Source: Ketobacter sp. MCCC 1A13808
GTDB lineage: Bacteria > Pseudomonadota > Gammaproteobacteria > Pseudomonadales > Ketobacteraceae
Assembly (NCBI RefSeq): GCF_009746715.1
Contig: NZ_VRKW01000003.1
Span: 1-64,000, forward strand
DNA length: 64,000 nucleotides
Direction: 5' to 3'
The position numbers were made by a program, and so were the translations under genes. How positions within the stretch are numbered: the stretch's first letter is position 1; each line of letters begins with the position of its first letter. Positions 26,377 to 35,644 of this stretch are shown here, piece by piece. Under the pieces are notes generated by a model. The model was not told the origin of the DNA and searched no databases. It saw only the letters and a list, made by a program, of their open reading frames with translations.

Positions 26377-26757
26377 ATGTTTAGCCATGTAATGTTGGGT
26401 GCCACGGATATGCAGGCATCAAAAAAGTTTTACGATGCCATTCTGGGCGCGCTAGGGCACGAGCCTGGTGTTATGGATGACAAAGGTCGTTGCTTTTATT
26501 ACACAAAAACCGGAGTTTTTGCTCTCAGTGTGCCGATCAACGGTGAACCGGCCTGTAACGGTAATGGCAGCACCATCGGATTTGCGGCAAAAACCCCGGA
26601 GTTAGCGGATGCGTGGCATGCAGCCGGCCTGGAGAATGGCGGTGTAACCTGTGAAGATCCACCCGGTATTCGCGAAGGCAATGGTGTCAGGCTATATATC
26701 GCCTACCTGCGCGATCCTTCCGGAAATAAAATTTGTGCGTTGCATCGGATGGGTTAA
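26377..26757 (+). CDS. VOC (glyoxalase/bleomycin-resistance) family protein
   Basis: 126 residues, the usual size for one VOC module pair. It opens MFSHVMLGATDMQASKKFYD and closes YIAYLRDPSGNKICALHR, the standard beta-alpha-beta-beta-beta pattern, with a metal-ligand candidate His at position 4. An AGGAG lies ahead of the ATG. Substrate unknown. A terminator follows. Confidence 0.8.
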   Translation: MFSHVMLGATDMQASKKFYDAILGALGHEPGVMDDKGRCFYYTKTGVFALSVPINGEPACNGNGSTIGFAAKTPELADAWHAAGLENGGVTCEDPPGIREGNGVRLYIAYLRDPSGNKICALHRMG

Positions 26758-26773
26758 GCGTTTTCTTTCCAAT

Positions 26774-26810
26774 TCCGGGGGGCTATTTGGAGCCCCCGGA
26801 TTCGGTTTTT
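26774..26810 (+). terminator. Intrinsic terminator after the VOC gene
   Basis: A GC-rich hairpin: TCCGGGGGGCT pairs with AGCCCCCGGA around a short TATTTGG loop, followed by TTCGGTTTTT. It lies 17 bp past the VOC stop and closes the GFA/membrane/VOC group. Confidence 0.8.
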
Positions 26811-26980
26811 CGCCAGCAACGCCTGGATAAACAGGCCTGTAATACTCGGTGAAACTGCATCGGTCTGTTTTTAGTGATTGTTTGAATTCTTTTTTAGACC
26901 CTGCGCACATTTTTTATTTATCCGACCTGACATCTTACGCGCCTGACTATTAACTCGGGTTTCCTACAAGGAAGGTTAAG

Positions 26981-28165
26981 ATGAAAAGTCGTTCTGGTCA
27001 TTTACTGTTATTATTCACCCTCTTTTCCTGCCAGCAAGTGTTCGCTTGGGAATCTTGTGAACAGTGGGGGCAATTCAGCGATAACGGCTTCACTGTTTAT
27101 AACAATATCTGGGGCAGTGGCGCCGGCACGCAATGTGTTTGGGCAAATACGTATTCCGATTGGGGAGTTAGGGCGGATCATCCGGATACCGGCGGCATTA
27201 AATCCTATCCCAATGTCTCCCGCGAAGTGGATTTCAATGTTGATGACCTGGGCACTTGCACGAGCGATTTTGCGGTATCCAGACCGTCCGATGGTAGTTA
27301 TTCCAGTACGTATGATATCTGGTATGACGATCACAGCTACGAGTTAATGGTGTGGATGAACTGGTCCGGGCAAGTGAGCCCCATCTCCTATAACTATAAT
27401 GCTTCCGGCCAACCGGTGCCGGAAGCGCGTAATGTCACCGTGGGTGGTAATAGCTGGAATATTTATCGCGGTAGCAATGGATACAACACGGTATTTTCGT
27501 TCTTGCGTACCAGCCCTACCGATGCCGGTTCCGTTGATATCAGCGCAATTTCCCGATGGTTACGGCAGCAAGGCTGGTTTGACAATGCGCATCTGCACAA
27601 AATCGAATTTGGTTTTGAAATCAGCGGTTCTGCTGGCGGGGCTGATTTTTCGGTGGATAACTACTCCCTCGATTGCGATGCAGCGGATGAGCCGACCAGC
27701 CCGTCGCCCACGGATCCACCCCAGAGCGGTGTGATCAACAGCGGGCGTTATGCACTGATCTCCCTGGCCACCGGTCGCGCCATTGAAGTTGAAAGCCGGG
27801 ATTCAGTGAATGGGGCTGATTTGATTCAGCGCGCTTACCGTGGGCGTGAATACCAACAATTTGATATTCAGCACCTGGGTAATGATCTCTATTCGATTCG
27901 GGCTGCGCACAGTGGCAAATCCATGGATGTTTATGAGTTCAATACAGAGCCGGGTGGTGAGCTACGGCAATGGGATTTCACCGGCGCAGATAACCAATTA
28001 TGGGTGATGTCCGCTTCGGGGAGTGGCTCGGTCAGCATTGTGTCGTTGTTCAGCGGACTGGCAGTAGAGGCGACCCCTTATAGTTTGTGGCGTGGAGGTG
28101 ATGTGCAGCAGGCCAACCACTCCGGTAGTGAATACCAGCAATGGGAGCTGGTGCCGGTAGATTGA
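26981..28165 (+). CDS. Secreted GH12 endoglucanase-like enzyme with ricin-type lectin domain
   Basis: 394 residues. A signal peptide (~1-22, ending VFA) is followed by a GH12 domain (~24-230). The nucleophile candidate is Glu121 in YELMVWMNW and the acid/base candidate Glu213 in EFGFEISG, both family landmarks. A Pro/Ser/Thr linker (PTSPSPTDPPQ) leads to a C-terminal ricin-B/CBM13-like module (~249-394) with QQFDIQ and YQQWELV repeats. GH12 enzymes hydrolyse beta-1,4-glucan or xyloglucan. The gene has no polysaccharide-utilisation neighbours, and preceding and following genes are unrelated. Confidence 0.88.
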   Translation: MKSRSGHLLLLFTLFSCQQVFAWESCEQWGQFSDNGFTVYNNIWGSGAGTQCVWANTYSDWGVRADHPDTGGIKSYPNVSREVDFNVDDLGTCTSDFAVSRPSDGSYSSTYDIWYDDHSYELMVWMNWSGQVSPISYNYNASGQPVPEARNVTVGGNSWNIYRGSNGYNTVFSFLRTSPTDAGSVDISAISRWLRQQGWFDNAHLHKIEFGFEISGSAGGADFSVDNYSLDCDAADEPTSPSPTDPPQSGVINSGRYALISLATGRAIEVESRDSVNGADLIQRAYRGREYQQFDIQHLGNDLYSIRAAHSGKSMDVYEFNTEPGGELRQWDFTGADNQLWVMSASGSGSVSIVSLFSGLAVEATPYSLWRGGDVQQANHSGSEYQQWELVPVD

Positions 28166-28285
28166 TGCGGCAAATGAGGTCGCGGAATTGGTTTTTTTTA
28201 TGGTGACTGTCGAAAAGGCATTTTGACTAGCGACTAGAACTGAAATCCCATCAAGTCCTATGTCAACGTCAGAGGAAATCCTATT

Positions 28286-28738
28286 ATGTCCACCACCAAT
28301 AGCGTTCATTTACACCGTGTCTTTAAAGCGCCTCCGGAGCGCGTTTATCGTGCATTTATCGATCCTGCCGCGATGGTTAAGTGGTTACCGCCCTATGGTT
28401 TTAGTGCCACCATGCATAGTTTTGATGCCAGAGTTGGAGGCGGTTATCACATGTCTTTCACTAATTTCAGTCGTGATAAAAGCCATTCTTTCAAAGTGAA
28501 ATACCTGGAATTGACACCGGGTCGATGTATCAGGCACACGGACCAATTTGATGACCCCTCCATGCCGGAGCAAATGCAGGTAACGGTATTGCTGAAAGAG
28601 GTCGCTTGCGGCACGGACGTGAGCATTACGCAGGAATTGATTCCCCAGGCAATTCCGGTCGAGTTTTGTTATCTGGGTTGGCAGGAATCGTTGAACCAGT
28701 TAGCGAACCTGGTTGATCCGGATATTCCGGATCAGTAA
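28286..28738 (+). CDS. SRPBCC (AHSA1-like) family protein
   Basis: 150 residues. VFKAPPERVYRAFIDPAAMVKWLPP at the N-terminus and GWQESLNQLANLV at the C-terminus are the AHSA1-type START-fold landmarks. These small proteins bind hydrophobic ligands or act as chaperone activators; the ligand here is unknown. A single gene, convergent with the GGDEF gene 36 bp away. Confidence 0.8.
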   Translation: MSTTNSVHLHRVFKAPPERVYRAFIDPAAMVKWLPPYGFSATMHSFDARVGGGYHMSFTNFSRDKSHSFKVKYLELTPGRCIRHTDQFDDPSMPEQMQVTVLLKEVACGTDVSITQELIPQAIPVEFCYLGWQESLNQLANLVDPDIPDQ

Positions 28739-28773
28739 TGCAATGGCGGTAACAGTGAACCCCTATTATCGTT

Positions 28774-30597
28774 TCACCGCGCTTCCACACTGTTACCGCT
28801 AATATTATCCTCGCTATAAAGCGTGACCCGGTTACGCCCCTGCTCTTTAGATTGATACAGTGCAATGTCCGCGCAATTCAGAATATAGTCCACAGAGTGC
28901 TTTGTTTCGGGCGTGCAACTATAGAGCCCGATGCTCACGGTCACAGGAAAACGGGTGTCGTCTACGACGATAGTATGCTTCTCGATATTGGATCGGATAC
29001 GTTCGGCAACCGATAGCGCACCTGCAGCATCGGTTTCCGGCAGCATCACAAAAAATTCTTCACCGCCGTATCGGGAGACCTGATCGGAAGGAATACGCAG
29101 GGATTCATAAATCAGTTTTGCGACTTCTATCAGGCATTGGTCGCCAATCTGGTGGCCATAGTCATCGTTCACCTTTTTGAAGAAATCGATATCCAGTAAT
29201 AAAACCGATAGTTGACGTTGGTATCGTGCAGAACGTTTCCATTCTTCCGATAGCGACGTGGTCATGTAGCGTCGATTCTTCAAACCGGTCAGTTCATCTG
29301 TATTACTCAGCACCTTTAATTGCTTATTCAGCACTTCGAGTTCCTGGGTCCGTTCATGAACCCTGTTTTCTAGTTGCTCGTTCAATCGCTTGGTGGTAAC
29401 CAGGGTGTCTGCCTGAGCCTGAAAGCGTAACTTGCGTTCCACATTAATGCTGTTGGCCAATGCTAACGACAGAAGAACGGCCTGGAAAATTGAACCGAAC
29501 TGAATGGCGTGTTCGGTTATGAAATTCAAAGGCATTAATCCGAGCTTGCTGAGGGCGAAAAAAATCGAGCCCACAAGAAAGCAGATCCAGGCTATAAGGT
29601 AGTAGCGTGCGCTGGGAACTTTACGAAATCCGGCGAGGATGCCAGCGAATAAATAGACGAAACAGGCGCAGAGTCCGATCGGCACCAGCGCTTTAATGGC
29701 GATTGCATAGGGTAATGCGATGGACAGTACGGCTACGGATCCACCCAATAGGGCAAAGGTGGCGACCAGCACGTCGGTGGGAATCGATAAGGCACGCAGG
29801 TTTAGGAAACGCCGGGTGAAAAAGCCCGAAAACATAAACGACATACCGAGAAAAAAGGGAATGGCATGACTATTCAGAACAATCTGATCGGTCCAGATGT
29901 AACGGTAACCCTGCCCGCTGAGGGTCAGAAAAAACAGGGGTAGAGAAATAATGAAACTTGCGTAATAGAAATAGTTTCTATCTCTGAGAATAAAAAATAT
30001 CAGCAAATTATAGAACGCTAATATCAGTGTTGATCCGAAAAAAAAGCCCTGCACGATATTGCTGTAGGCGTCTTTGGAAGCATAGGTTTCCGGTTCCCAC
30101 AAGGTAAGTGGCGCCTGGATCGAGGTGCCGGATTCCAGTCGGTAGGTGATGCGGAGGGTTTCACCCGGTCGCCAGGTTAAGGGAATGACAAAAGTATTGC
30201 TGTCGATGGGACGGGAATGGTAAAGCCGCATATCACCGGTGTGGTATTCTTCTTTTAATTGGTCGCCGGAATAAATATAAACATCTACATAATCCAGCAC
30301 GGCATAGGACAGATCCAGGTACCGGGTATGACCGTGGTCGTCGGGGTTGTGAATGGTCAGATCCAGCCACCAGACTGAGCGGCTATACCCCTTATTAAAA
30401 TGGCTGTCGTTATTTTTTTCCCAGTGGGTGTCGCTATCCGGAAGCGTTTGATAAGTCAGCGTGGCGTCACTGTCCTCTATGAATCGAAGTTGCTGGGTAA
30501 TGGCAAATGCATCGGAGCGGGGAAGTTCCAGGTGGGCCGCCTCAGCAAATGAAATGCAAACTATAGACAGGGCAAGCGCTATGAATCTATTCATCAT
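28774..30597 (-). CDS. 7TMR-DISM diguanylate cyclase
   Basis: 607 residues. Signal peptide (1-20), a DISM extracellular jelly-roll-type sensor (~30-165), seven membrane helices (~180-390), a coiled coil (~395-435) and a GGDEF domain from ~440. The active-site loop is RYGGEEFFVML at about 507-517, so the cyclase signature is conserved. The upstream RxxD inhibitory site is not evident. The product would be c-di-GMP, regulated by an external ligand. It is closely similar in design to the gene at 32933-34882. Confidence 0.9.
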   Translation of the reverse strand: MMNRFIALALSIVCISFAEAAHLELPRSDAFAITQQLRFIEDSDATLTYQTLPDSDTHWEKNNDSHFNKGYSRSVWWLDLTIHNPDDHGHTRYLDLSYAVLDYVDVYIYSGDQLKEEYHTGDMRLYHSRPIDSNTFVIPLTWRPGETLRITYRLESGTSIQAPLTLWEPETYASKDAYSNIVQGFFFGSTLILAFYNLLIFFILRDRNYFYYASFIISLPLFFLTLSGQGYRYIWTDQIVLNSHAIPFFLGMSFMFSGFFTRRFLNLRALSIPTDVLVATFALLGGSVAVLSIALPYAIAIKALVPIGLCACFVYLFAGILAGFRKVPSARYYLIAWICFLVGSIFFALSKLGLMPLNFITEHAIQFGSIFQAVLLSLALANSINVERKLRFQAQADTLVTTKRLNEQLENRVHERTQELEVLNKQLKVLSNTDELTGLKNRRYMTTSLSEEWKRSARYQRQLSVLLLDIDFFKKVNDDYGHQIGDQCLIEVAKLIYESLRIPSDQVSRYGGEEFFVMLPETDAAGALSVAERIRSNIEKHTIVVDDTRFPVTVSIGLYSCTPETKHSVDYILNCADIALYQSKEQGRNRVTLYSEDNISGNSVEAR

Positions 30598-30729
30598 TTG
30601 TGAAAACCGGGCTTAATTATTTAGGTCTGCCGCGAACGACTCTACCTACAGTCTAGCAGGCAAAAACCAAAGGGAGCGCACCTGCCTATTTGGTAGCCTG
30701 TATCAGGTGCCCGGCTTTCCGCTATCGGT

Positions 30730-32022
30730 TTAGACGGATTTTATTTTGTATTCGTTGTCGTTAGTGCGATATTCCGCTGAACCTTCTTTCGCCAATTGCC
30801 GTTGGATCTCTTTAATAGCATAGCCATCCACCAGGCCGCGACCGCCAGGCAGGGCCTTTACTACGCTAAGCGCACCAAAGCCCACACCGATGGGGGCGAA
30901 CAGCCCGGCAAAGCTCAATACGTCCGTTATCGGAGAATCCACTCCCATCTCTTTTGCGGTGCGTTTTCCTACCATCCTGGAATACATAAACTGGGTCGAT
31001 TTCACATCCATCCGGTGAATCAGTTGGTTGTACCACTTTCGATTCCCGCGTCGATAGGCATTGATGGTGGCGCTGTTCAGATCCCGGCCGCGTTGATCGG
31101 ATTTGTGACGCAAGGTGGCCTGACATAGATTCCAGGTTTCTACAATTTGTTCGGGCTGGTTACTCAGAAACTGGTCATGCATACCCAGTAGTGAAGCCAG
31201 GTAACGGGACTGCTCAATGGCTGCGGTTTGGTAGTCCGTGAGTTTGCTGCCCTTCTTCAGCGCCCATAATGCCATCATGTAGCTGGGTGCCAAGGCCGCC
31301 CCCATTTGGTCCACCTGCGGGATCGGCACGCCATAGACGGAGTAGTCCCACACCTTGGGGCGTTTCAACAAGCTGGTACGTACCATGGCGTGCATCACCC
31401 GCACTTTCACCGCCGATTGATAGGCGACCCCGCCTTGACGTAATGCCCCGGGCAAGGTGGCCAACTTAAAGGTGCTTATGGTCTCCTTCATGCGTTTAGC
31501 AGCCGAGTCACTGGTCAGTGCACCGGTAATCACCATGGGCAAACCTTGATAGCCATTGACGTAAGTCATCATAAAGGCAACCCGGATGATGGCTTCTCCG
31601 GTCAGTGCGGTCAGCAAGCGCGAATTTTCACTGGCTTTATCAATCAGATCCCAATCCACCCAGGGCGGCGTGGTCTCCATGGTGCGCATCAGCCTGACCA
31701 ATTCTTCGGGGGCGTCGGGCACGCTGTCGATGCCCTGCTCTGCCGCTTTGTCCAGCATCGCGCGTGCGGATTTATAACCCAGCTCGGGAATGCGTGCGGC
31801 AAAGGCATCGGCCAGCGGATCTCCCATCAGGGTAAGCTGACGAAACAATTCAATTTTATCTTTGTCTTGCAGCAGGGATTGAATACGGGGATTGTTTTTG
31901 ATGATACTGTTATCACCCAATTCGGTACGGAAGCGTTCCGGTTCTAGATCCAGATCCAGCGCAGCGTACACCGACGGAGCAATGGATTTCTGCATTTGGC
32001 TGACGTTTCGGGTGCTGTAGCC
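30730..32022 (-). CDS. MpaB/DUF2236-family oxygenase-like protein
   Basis: I place the start at 32022, where AGGAGG lies five bases ahead (MGYSTRNVSQMQ), rather than at 32133. The protein then has 430 residues. It carries PPWVDWDLIDK, the region around VRVMHAMVR and the PIPQVDQMG segment, which fit the DUF2236 fold of MpaB and rubber-oxygenase Lcp relatives, heme b proteins. The His in VRVMHAMVR is a heme-ligand candidate by family analogy. Substrate unknown. Divergent from the GST-like gene at 32173. Confidence 0.75.
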   Translation of the reverse strand, partial: GYSTRNVSQMQKSIAPSVYAALDLDLEPERFRTELGDNSIIKNNPRIQSLLQDKDKIELFRQLTLMGDPLADAFAARIPELGYKSARAMLDKAAEQGIDSVPDAPEELVRLMRTMETTPPWVDWDLIDKASENSRLLTALTGEAIIRVAFMMTYVNGYQGLPMVITGALTSDSAAKRMKETISTFKLATLPGALRQGGVAYQSAVKVRVMHAMVRTSLLKRPKVWDYSVYGVPIPQVDQMGAALAPSYMMALWALKKGSKLTDYQTAAIEQSRYLASLLGMHDQFLSNQPEQIVETWNLCQATLRHKSDQRGRDLNSATINAYRRGNRKWYNQLIHRMDVKSTQFMYSRMVGKRTAKEMGVDSPITDVLSFAGLFAPIGVGFGALSVVKALPGGRGLVDGYAIKEIQRQLAKEGSAEYRTNDNEYKIKSV

Positions 32023-32172
32023 CATAAGAACCTCCTGAATTCGCAGGTATGGCCAGATCAAGGCATGTACGGAACTGGCGAGTTCTTCCATTGTAGGCAA
32101 GCACGAATCCGAACTGAATGACCTATTGGTCAAAGTTAACGATGTTTTAAGTCAATTCAAAAGGCCGACGCT

Positions 32173-32952
32173 ATGTACAGATTGATCGGAATGCCGGTAT
32201 CGCCTGCCACAAAACGGGTATGCTGGGCGTTGGATTTTGCAGACATTCCCTATCATTTTGAAGAATATTTACCGCAGATTACAACCTCTTGGGTGCGCTT
32301 GCGCAGCGGTCAGTTTAGCGGTCCCGTTTCAGTGCCGGTGTTGTTGGGCAAGGGCGGCATTAAGCTGCTGGATTCCTGGGATATTGCCTTGCGTGCGCAC
32401 CACGACCGGCCCCAGGCCGGGCTGATTCCCGACGCGCACAGGGAAGCCGTTGCGCAGATGAACACACTCAGCGAACAGATTTTTTATGCTGGCCGCATCC
32501 TGGCTTTGGATCGCGTGCTGGCGGACAACCACGCGTTATTGGATTTGTTTCCTTCGCTGATTCCGGGCTGGTGTCGGCGACCGATGTTACCGGTCATGCG
32601 CAATACCATTGGGGCTATACAAAAGAAATACGCCGATCCCGGTAGTACGGAACAGGATCAGATAAAAAAACTGGATAACGCATTAAGCCAGGTTCGTGCT
32701 CGGCTGGATGGCAAAGCCTATGTACTGACGGATGGATTCAGTTACGCGGATATGACCATTATTGCCGCGCTACAGGTTATCCGTCCTTATCAGCCGGATA
32801 ACAGCCAACCCCAATCGGCGTATGAAAAAGCCTGGAGCTGTGAAACATTAGCGACACAGTACGGGGATCTTTTGCAGTGGCGCGATCGTATTTATAAAGA
32901 AAAGCGTAAAATCACATATAGGAATAAACCGACTAAACACCCTGCCCGTTGA
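32173..32952 (+). CDS. Glutathione S-transferase-like protein
   Basis: 259 residues with an N-terminal thioredoxin-like region (LIGMPVSPATKRVCWALDFADIPYHF, then VSVPVLLGKGGIKLLDSWDI). A helical C-terminal region contains KAYVLTDGFSYADMTIIAAL, the GST capping-box area. It has no active-site Cys at the usual site. It sits divergently beside the MpaB-like gene, suggesting shared regulation, and its end overlaps the following minus-strand GGDEF gene by 20 bp. Confidence 0.75.
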   Translation: MYRLIGMPVSPATKRVCWALDFADIPYHFEEYLPQITTSWVRLRSGQFSGPVSVPVLLGKGGIKLLDSWDIALRAHHDRPQAGLIPDAHREAVAQMNTLSEQIFYAGRILALDRVLADNHALLDLFPSLIPGWCRRPMLPVMRNTIGAIQKKYADPGSTEQDQIKKLDNALSQVRARLDGKAYVLTDGFSYADMTIIAALQVIRPYQPDNSQPQSAYEKAWSCETLATQYGDLLQWRDRIYKEKRKITYRNKPTKHPAR

Positions 32953-34882
32953 TGTTCGGCCGAAAGCCCGATGAAGGCTCTTGATAGTTTCGATCCCATT
33001 CAACCCGATTACGGCCTTTCTCTTTTGCCAGATACAGCATGTCATCGGCTTCGCGCAATAGTTGGTCCTGTTGGTCACGCCGGGTGGGCACGGTGGAGGC
33101 AACACCAATACTGACCGTCACGCTGGCTTCAAAGTCGCCTTGACGGATAATTTTATCGGATATCAATTTACGGATGCCTTCCGCCACGTTGATCGCACCC
33201 TTATGGCCGGTACAGGGAAGCAATACAACAAATTCCTCACCACCGTAACGAATGGCAATATCCGGCGGACGGTTGATGGAGTGTTGCAACGTTTTGCCGA
33301 AGCGACTCAGTACAATGTCACCAAATTGATGTCCGTGGGTGTCATTGAGTTGTTTGAAACAATCGATATCAATCATCATGACTGAAATGGCCGTTTTTTC
33401 CCGGTAAGCGCGTTTATATTCACGGGCAAACACTTCATTAAAGTAGCGCCGATTGCGCAAACCGGTCAAATCATCGGTTGTATTCAGATCCAGCAAGCGT
33501 CTGTTCAGGGTTTCCAGTTCCTCGGTGCGCTCCCGCACTAATTCATCCAGATCTTTATTCAAACTGATCTGGGTACTGAGCAGTTCCTGCTGTGCGCGTG
33601 CGGATTCCTTCTGCGCATGTTCTCTTAAACGTCGGTCTTGATTAACCAGATCGGCCAAGCCGAAGGAAAAGAAAATCAACTCAAACGCGGAACACCATTT
33701 CATAACATGAGGTGCTAAATGATAGAACGGAATGATTTTTTGTGAGGTCAGAGCGGTGAACATGACACTGATGATGACTGCACCCTGACCGATCGCATAG
33801 TATTTTGCGGACGGATAACCCTGCTTGATGCTGCGAAGGGCAACCACAATTAAAATCACCGAGAGTGAGAGTGTGGTTACAGCAGTGAGTGTCGCAGCGG
33901 ATTGTATGGATATTATGGACAGCGCGGGAATACAAAGCGCGCAGGCCAGTAACGACAGTTGCAACAGACGGTGAGCAATTGGCTGATGAGTCTTGGTTTT
34001 CAGAAATGCCATACCAAATAGCAGGATGGCGACACCGGAGGTGAAACTGAACAAGTAAATTGCGATTTGCTGGAACGCAATCGCAGCCGGCCACAAGCGA
34101 AACGAAAAGCCCAGTATTGAAGTATTGAATAGCAGCAAATTGACGATGACGAGAACATACAAACCATAAATGGATTTACGCACACCGATCCATAAAAATA
34201 AATTATAAATACACAATCCAACGGTAATGCCCAGGTAGATGCCGTTCAGGCTGTCCATTTTGAATTGACGATCGATGAAGGCGCGCTCGGTTTCAATGTG
34301 AATCGGAATAGACAGAGAGCTCTGTGAAAACACGCGTATATACAGCTGACTGTGTTCACCACTTTGCAGTGCAATCGGAAAAACGTAATTATTCAGACGA
34401 AAATAGCGTTGGTTGAATTGGTAGAGGTCACCACTGACCATGGAGTGGATACCATCTTCGCGCACATGGAAAAACTCAACATTGTCCAGTAGCGGATAAT
34501 CCACGGAAATATAGAATCGATCCTCCTTGTTTTGCGCGGTGTGAATCAACAACTCGTTGGACAGGTTCAGTCGTATCCAATAGATATCATCGCTGTAGCC
34601 CAACTGCAGGTTGGGGCCTTCGAAGGGATGAAAGCGGCCTTGCTCTGACGCACTCATTGCAGACGCCAGATCCATATCACCGGCGGCATCCTTATAAAAC
34701 ATCAGCCCATGGGCGACGCGTTGGGAAAACCGATCGTTGTCGATCGTAATCACCGGACCGGTCGTTGCCGCCGGGCCTGTGGATTCGGCTGTTGCCCACA
34801 AGGGGGTGCAGATCATCAGGCAGGCCAGTGACATCCATATCAAACGCATACATGAGAATTTGCACAGTCTCTGCTGTGGCAT
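32933..34882 (-). CDS. 7TMR-DISM diguanylate cyclase, second copy
   Basis: 649 residues with a signal peptide (an internal Met at 34846 gives MRLIWMSLACLMICTPLWATA, which may be the true start). A DISM sensor (~45-195), seven membrane helices (~205-410), a coiled coil and a GGDEF domain (~475-640) follow. The active-site loop is RYGGEEFVVLLP near 545-556. Design and sequence parallel the gene at 28774, so the pair are paralogues separated by the MpaB and GST genes. Confidence 0.9.
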   Translation of the reverse strand: MPQQRLCKFSCMRLIWMSLACLMICTPLWATAESTGPAATTGPVITIDNDRFSQRVAHGLMFYKDAAGDMDLASAMSASEQGRFHPFEGPNLQLGYSDDIYWIRLNLSNELLIHTAQNKEDRFYISVDYPLLDNVEFFHVREDGIHSMVSGDLYQFNQRYFRLNNYVFPIALQSGEHSQLYIRVFSQSSLSIPIHIETERAFIDRQFKMDSLNGIYLGITVGLCIYNLFLWIGVRKSIYGLYVLVIVNLLLFNTSILGFSFRLWPAAIAFQQIAIYLFSFTSGVAILLFGMAFLKTKTHQPIAHRLLQLSLLACALCIPALSIISIQSAATLTAVTTLSLSVILIVVALRSIKQGYPSAKYYAIGQGAVIISVMFTALTSQKIIPFYHLAPHVMKWCSAFELIFFSFGLADLVNQDRRLREHAQKESARAQQELLSTQISLNKDLDELVRERTEELETLNRRLLDLNTTDDLTGLRNRRYFNEVFAREYKRAYREKTAISVMMIDIDCFKQLNDTHGHQFGDIVLSRFGKTLQHSINRPPDIAIRYGGEEFVVLLPCTGHKGAINVAEGIRKLISDKIIRQGDFEASVTVSIGVASTVPTRRDQQDQLLREADDMLYLAKEKGRNRVEWDRNYQEPSSGFRPNINGQGV

Positions 34883-35101
34883 TAGGCGGGCTCATTCTGA
34901 AAGTCAGTCTGTATTATTCGAGACAGTTATATGTCTTTGTCTCTAGCTTCTGGTTGAGTATAGCAGTAAAAAATGGCTGGTCATTAAAAGCACAATGGCA
35001 CCCGGACGAGTATTATTTTCGTGCCCGTCAGGGCTGCCATTGACTTGATGGCAGGCACTTCATACCTTGGGTCACTCATAAAAATCAGGAAGGGTAAGGT
35101 G

Positions 35102-35566
35102 ATGGCAGCGAGTAATCAGGTAATGAAAATGTGGCAGACCACTTCCCGCTATCCTGGCGGTAAGCTCTTGTTTTCAAAGGTGGTGTCTCGCAAAGCCCCG
35201 TTTTTTAAAAGCGTAAATGCGCAGATTGAGGAGTTGCAACCCAATTACGCCAAGTTGCGTATCAAAAAGCGCCGAGCGGTGGAGAACCATATTGGCACCG
35301 TCCATGTTATTGCCATCTGTAACATGCTCGAGATGGCCATGGGAGTGTGTGCGGAAGCCTCGATTCCCGCCGGCTTGCGCTGGATACCCAAAGGGATGCA
35401 GGTGGATTATACCGCCAAGGCGGGCACCGACATCATCGGTATCGCCGAGATTAACCCGGATGCCTGGAAGCCCGGCGACCTGGACGTGAAAATAACGGCG
35501 CTGGATACCCAGGGTGTTGAGGTGGTAAAAGGCACGATCCGGCTCTGGATTAGCGAGAAAAAGTAG
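35102..35566 (+). CDS. DUF4442 hotdog-fold protein
   Basis: 154 residues from ATG 35102, chosen for its AGGAAGGGTAAGG-type Shine-Dalgarno sequence; an earlier in-frame start at 35021 adds an unlikely leader. FFKSVNAQIEELQPNYAKLRI, ENHIGTVHVIAICNMLEMAM and LRWIPKGMQVDYTAKAGTDI follow the DUF4442 hotdog pattern. Hotdog proteins commonly act as acyl-CoA thioesterases; activity is unproven here. Confidence 0.8.
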   Translation: MAASNQVMKMWQTTSRYPGGKLLFSKVVSRKAPFFKSVNAQIEELQPNYAKLRIKKRRAVENHIGTVHVIAICNMLEMAMGVCAEASIPAGLRWIPKGMQVDYTAKAGTDIIGIAEINPDAWKPGDLDVKITALDTQGVEVVKGTIRLWISEKK

Positions 35567-35644
35567 CCGGAGTACACAAAATTACCTGTTGCTTCACAGG
35601 GACTTAAGAATTGCGTCTATAGTTTAAACAGAGTTTGGACTGTC

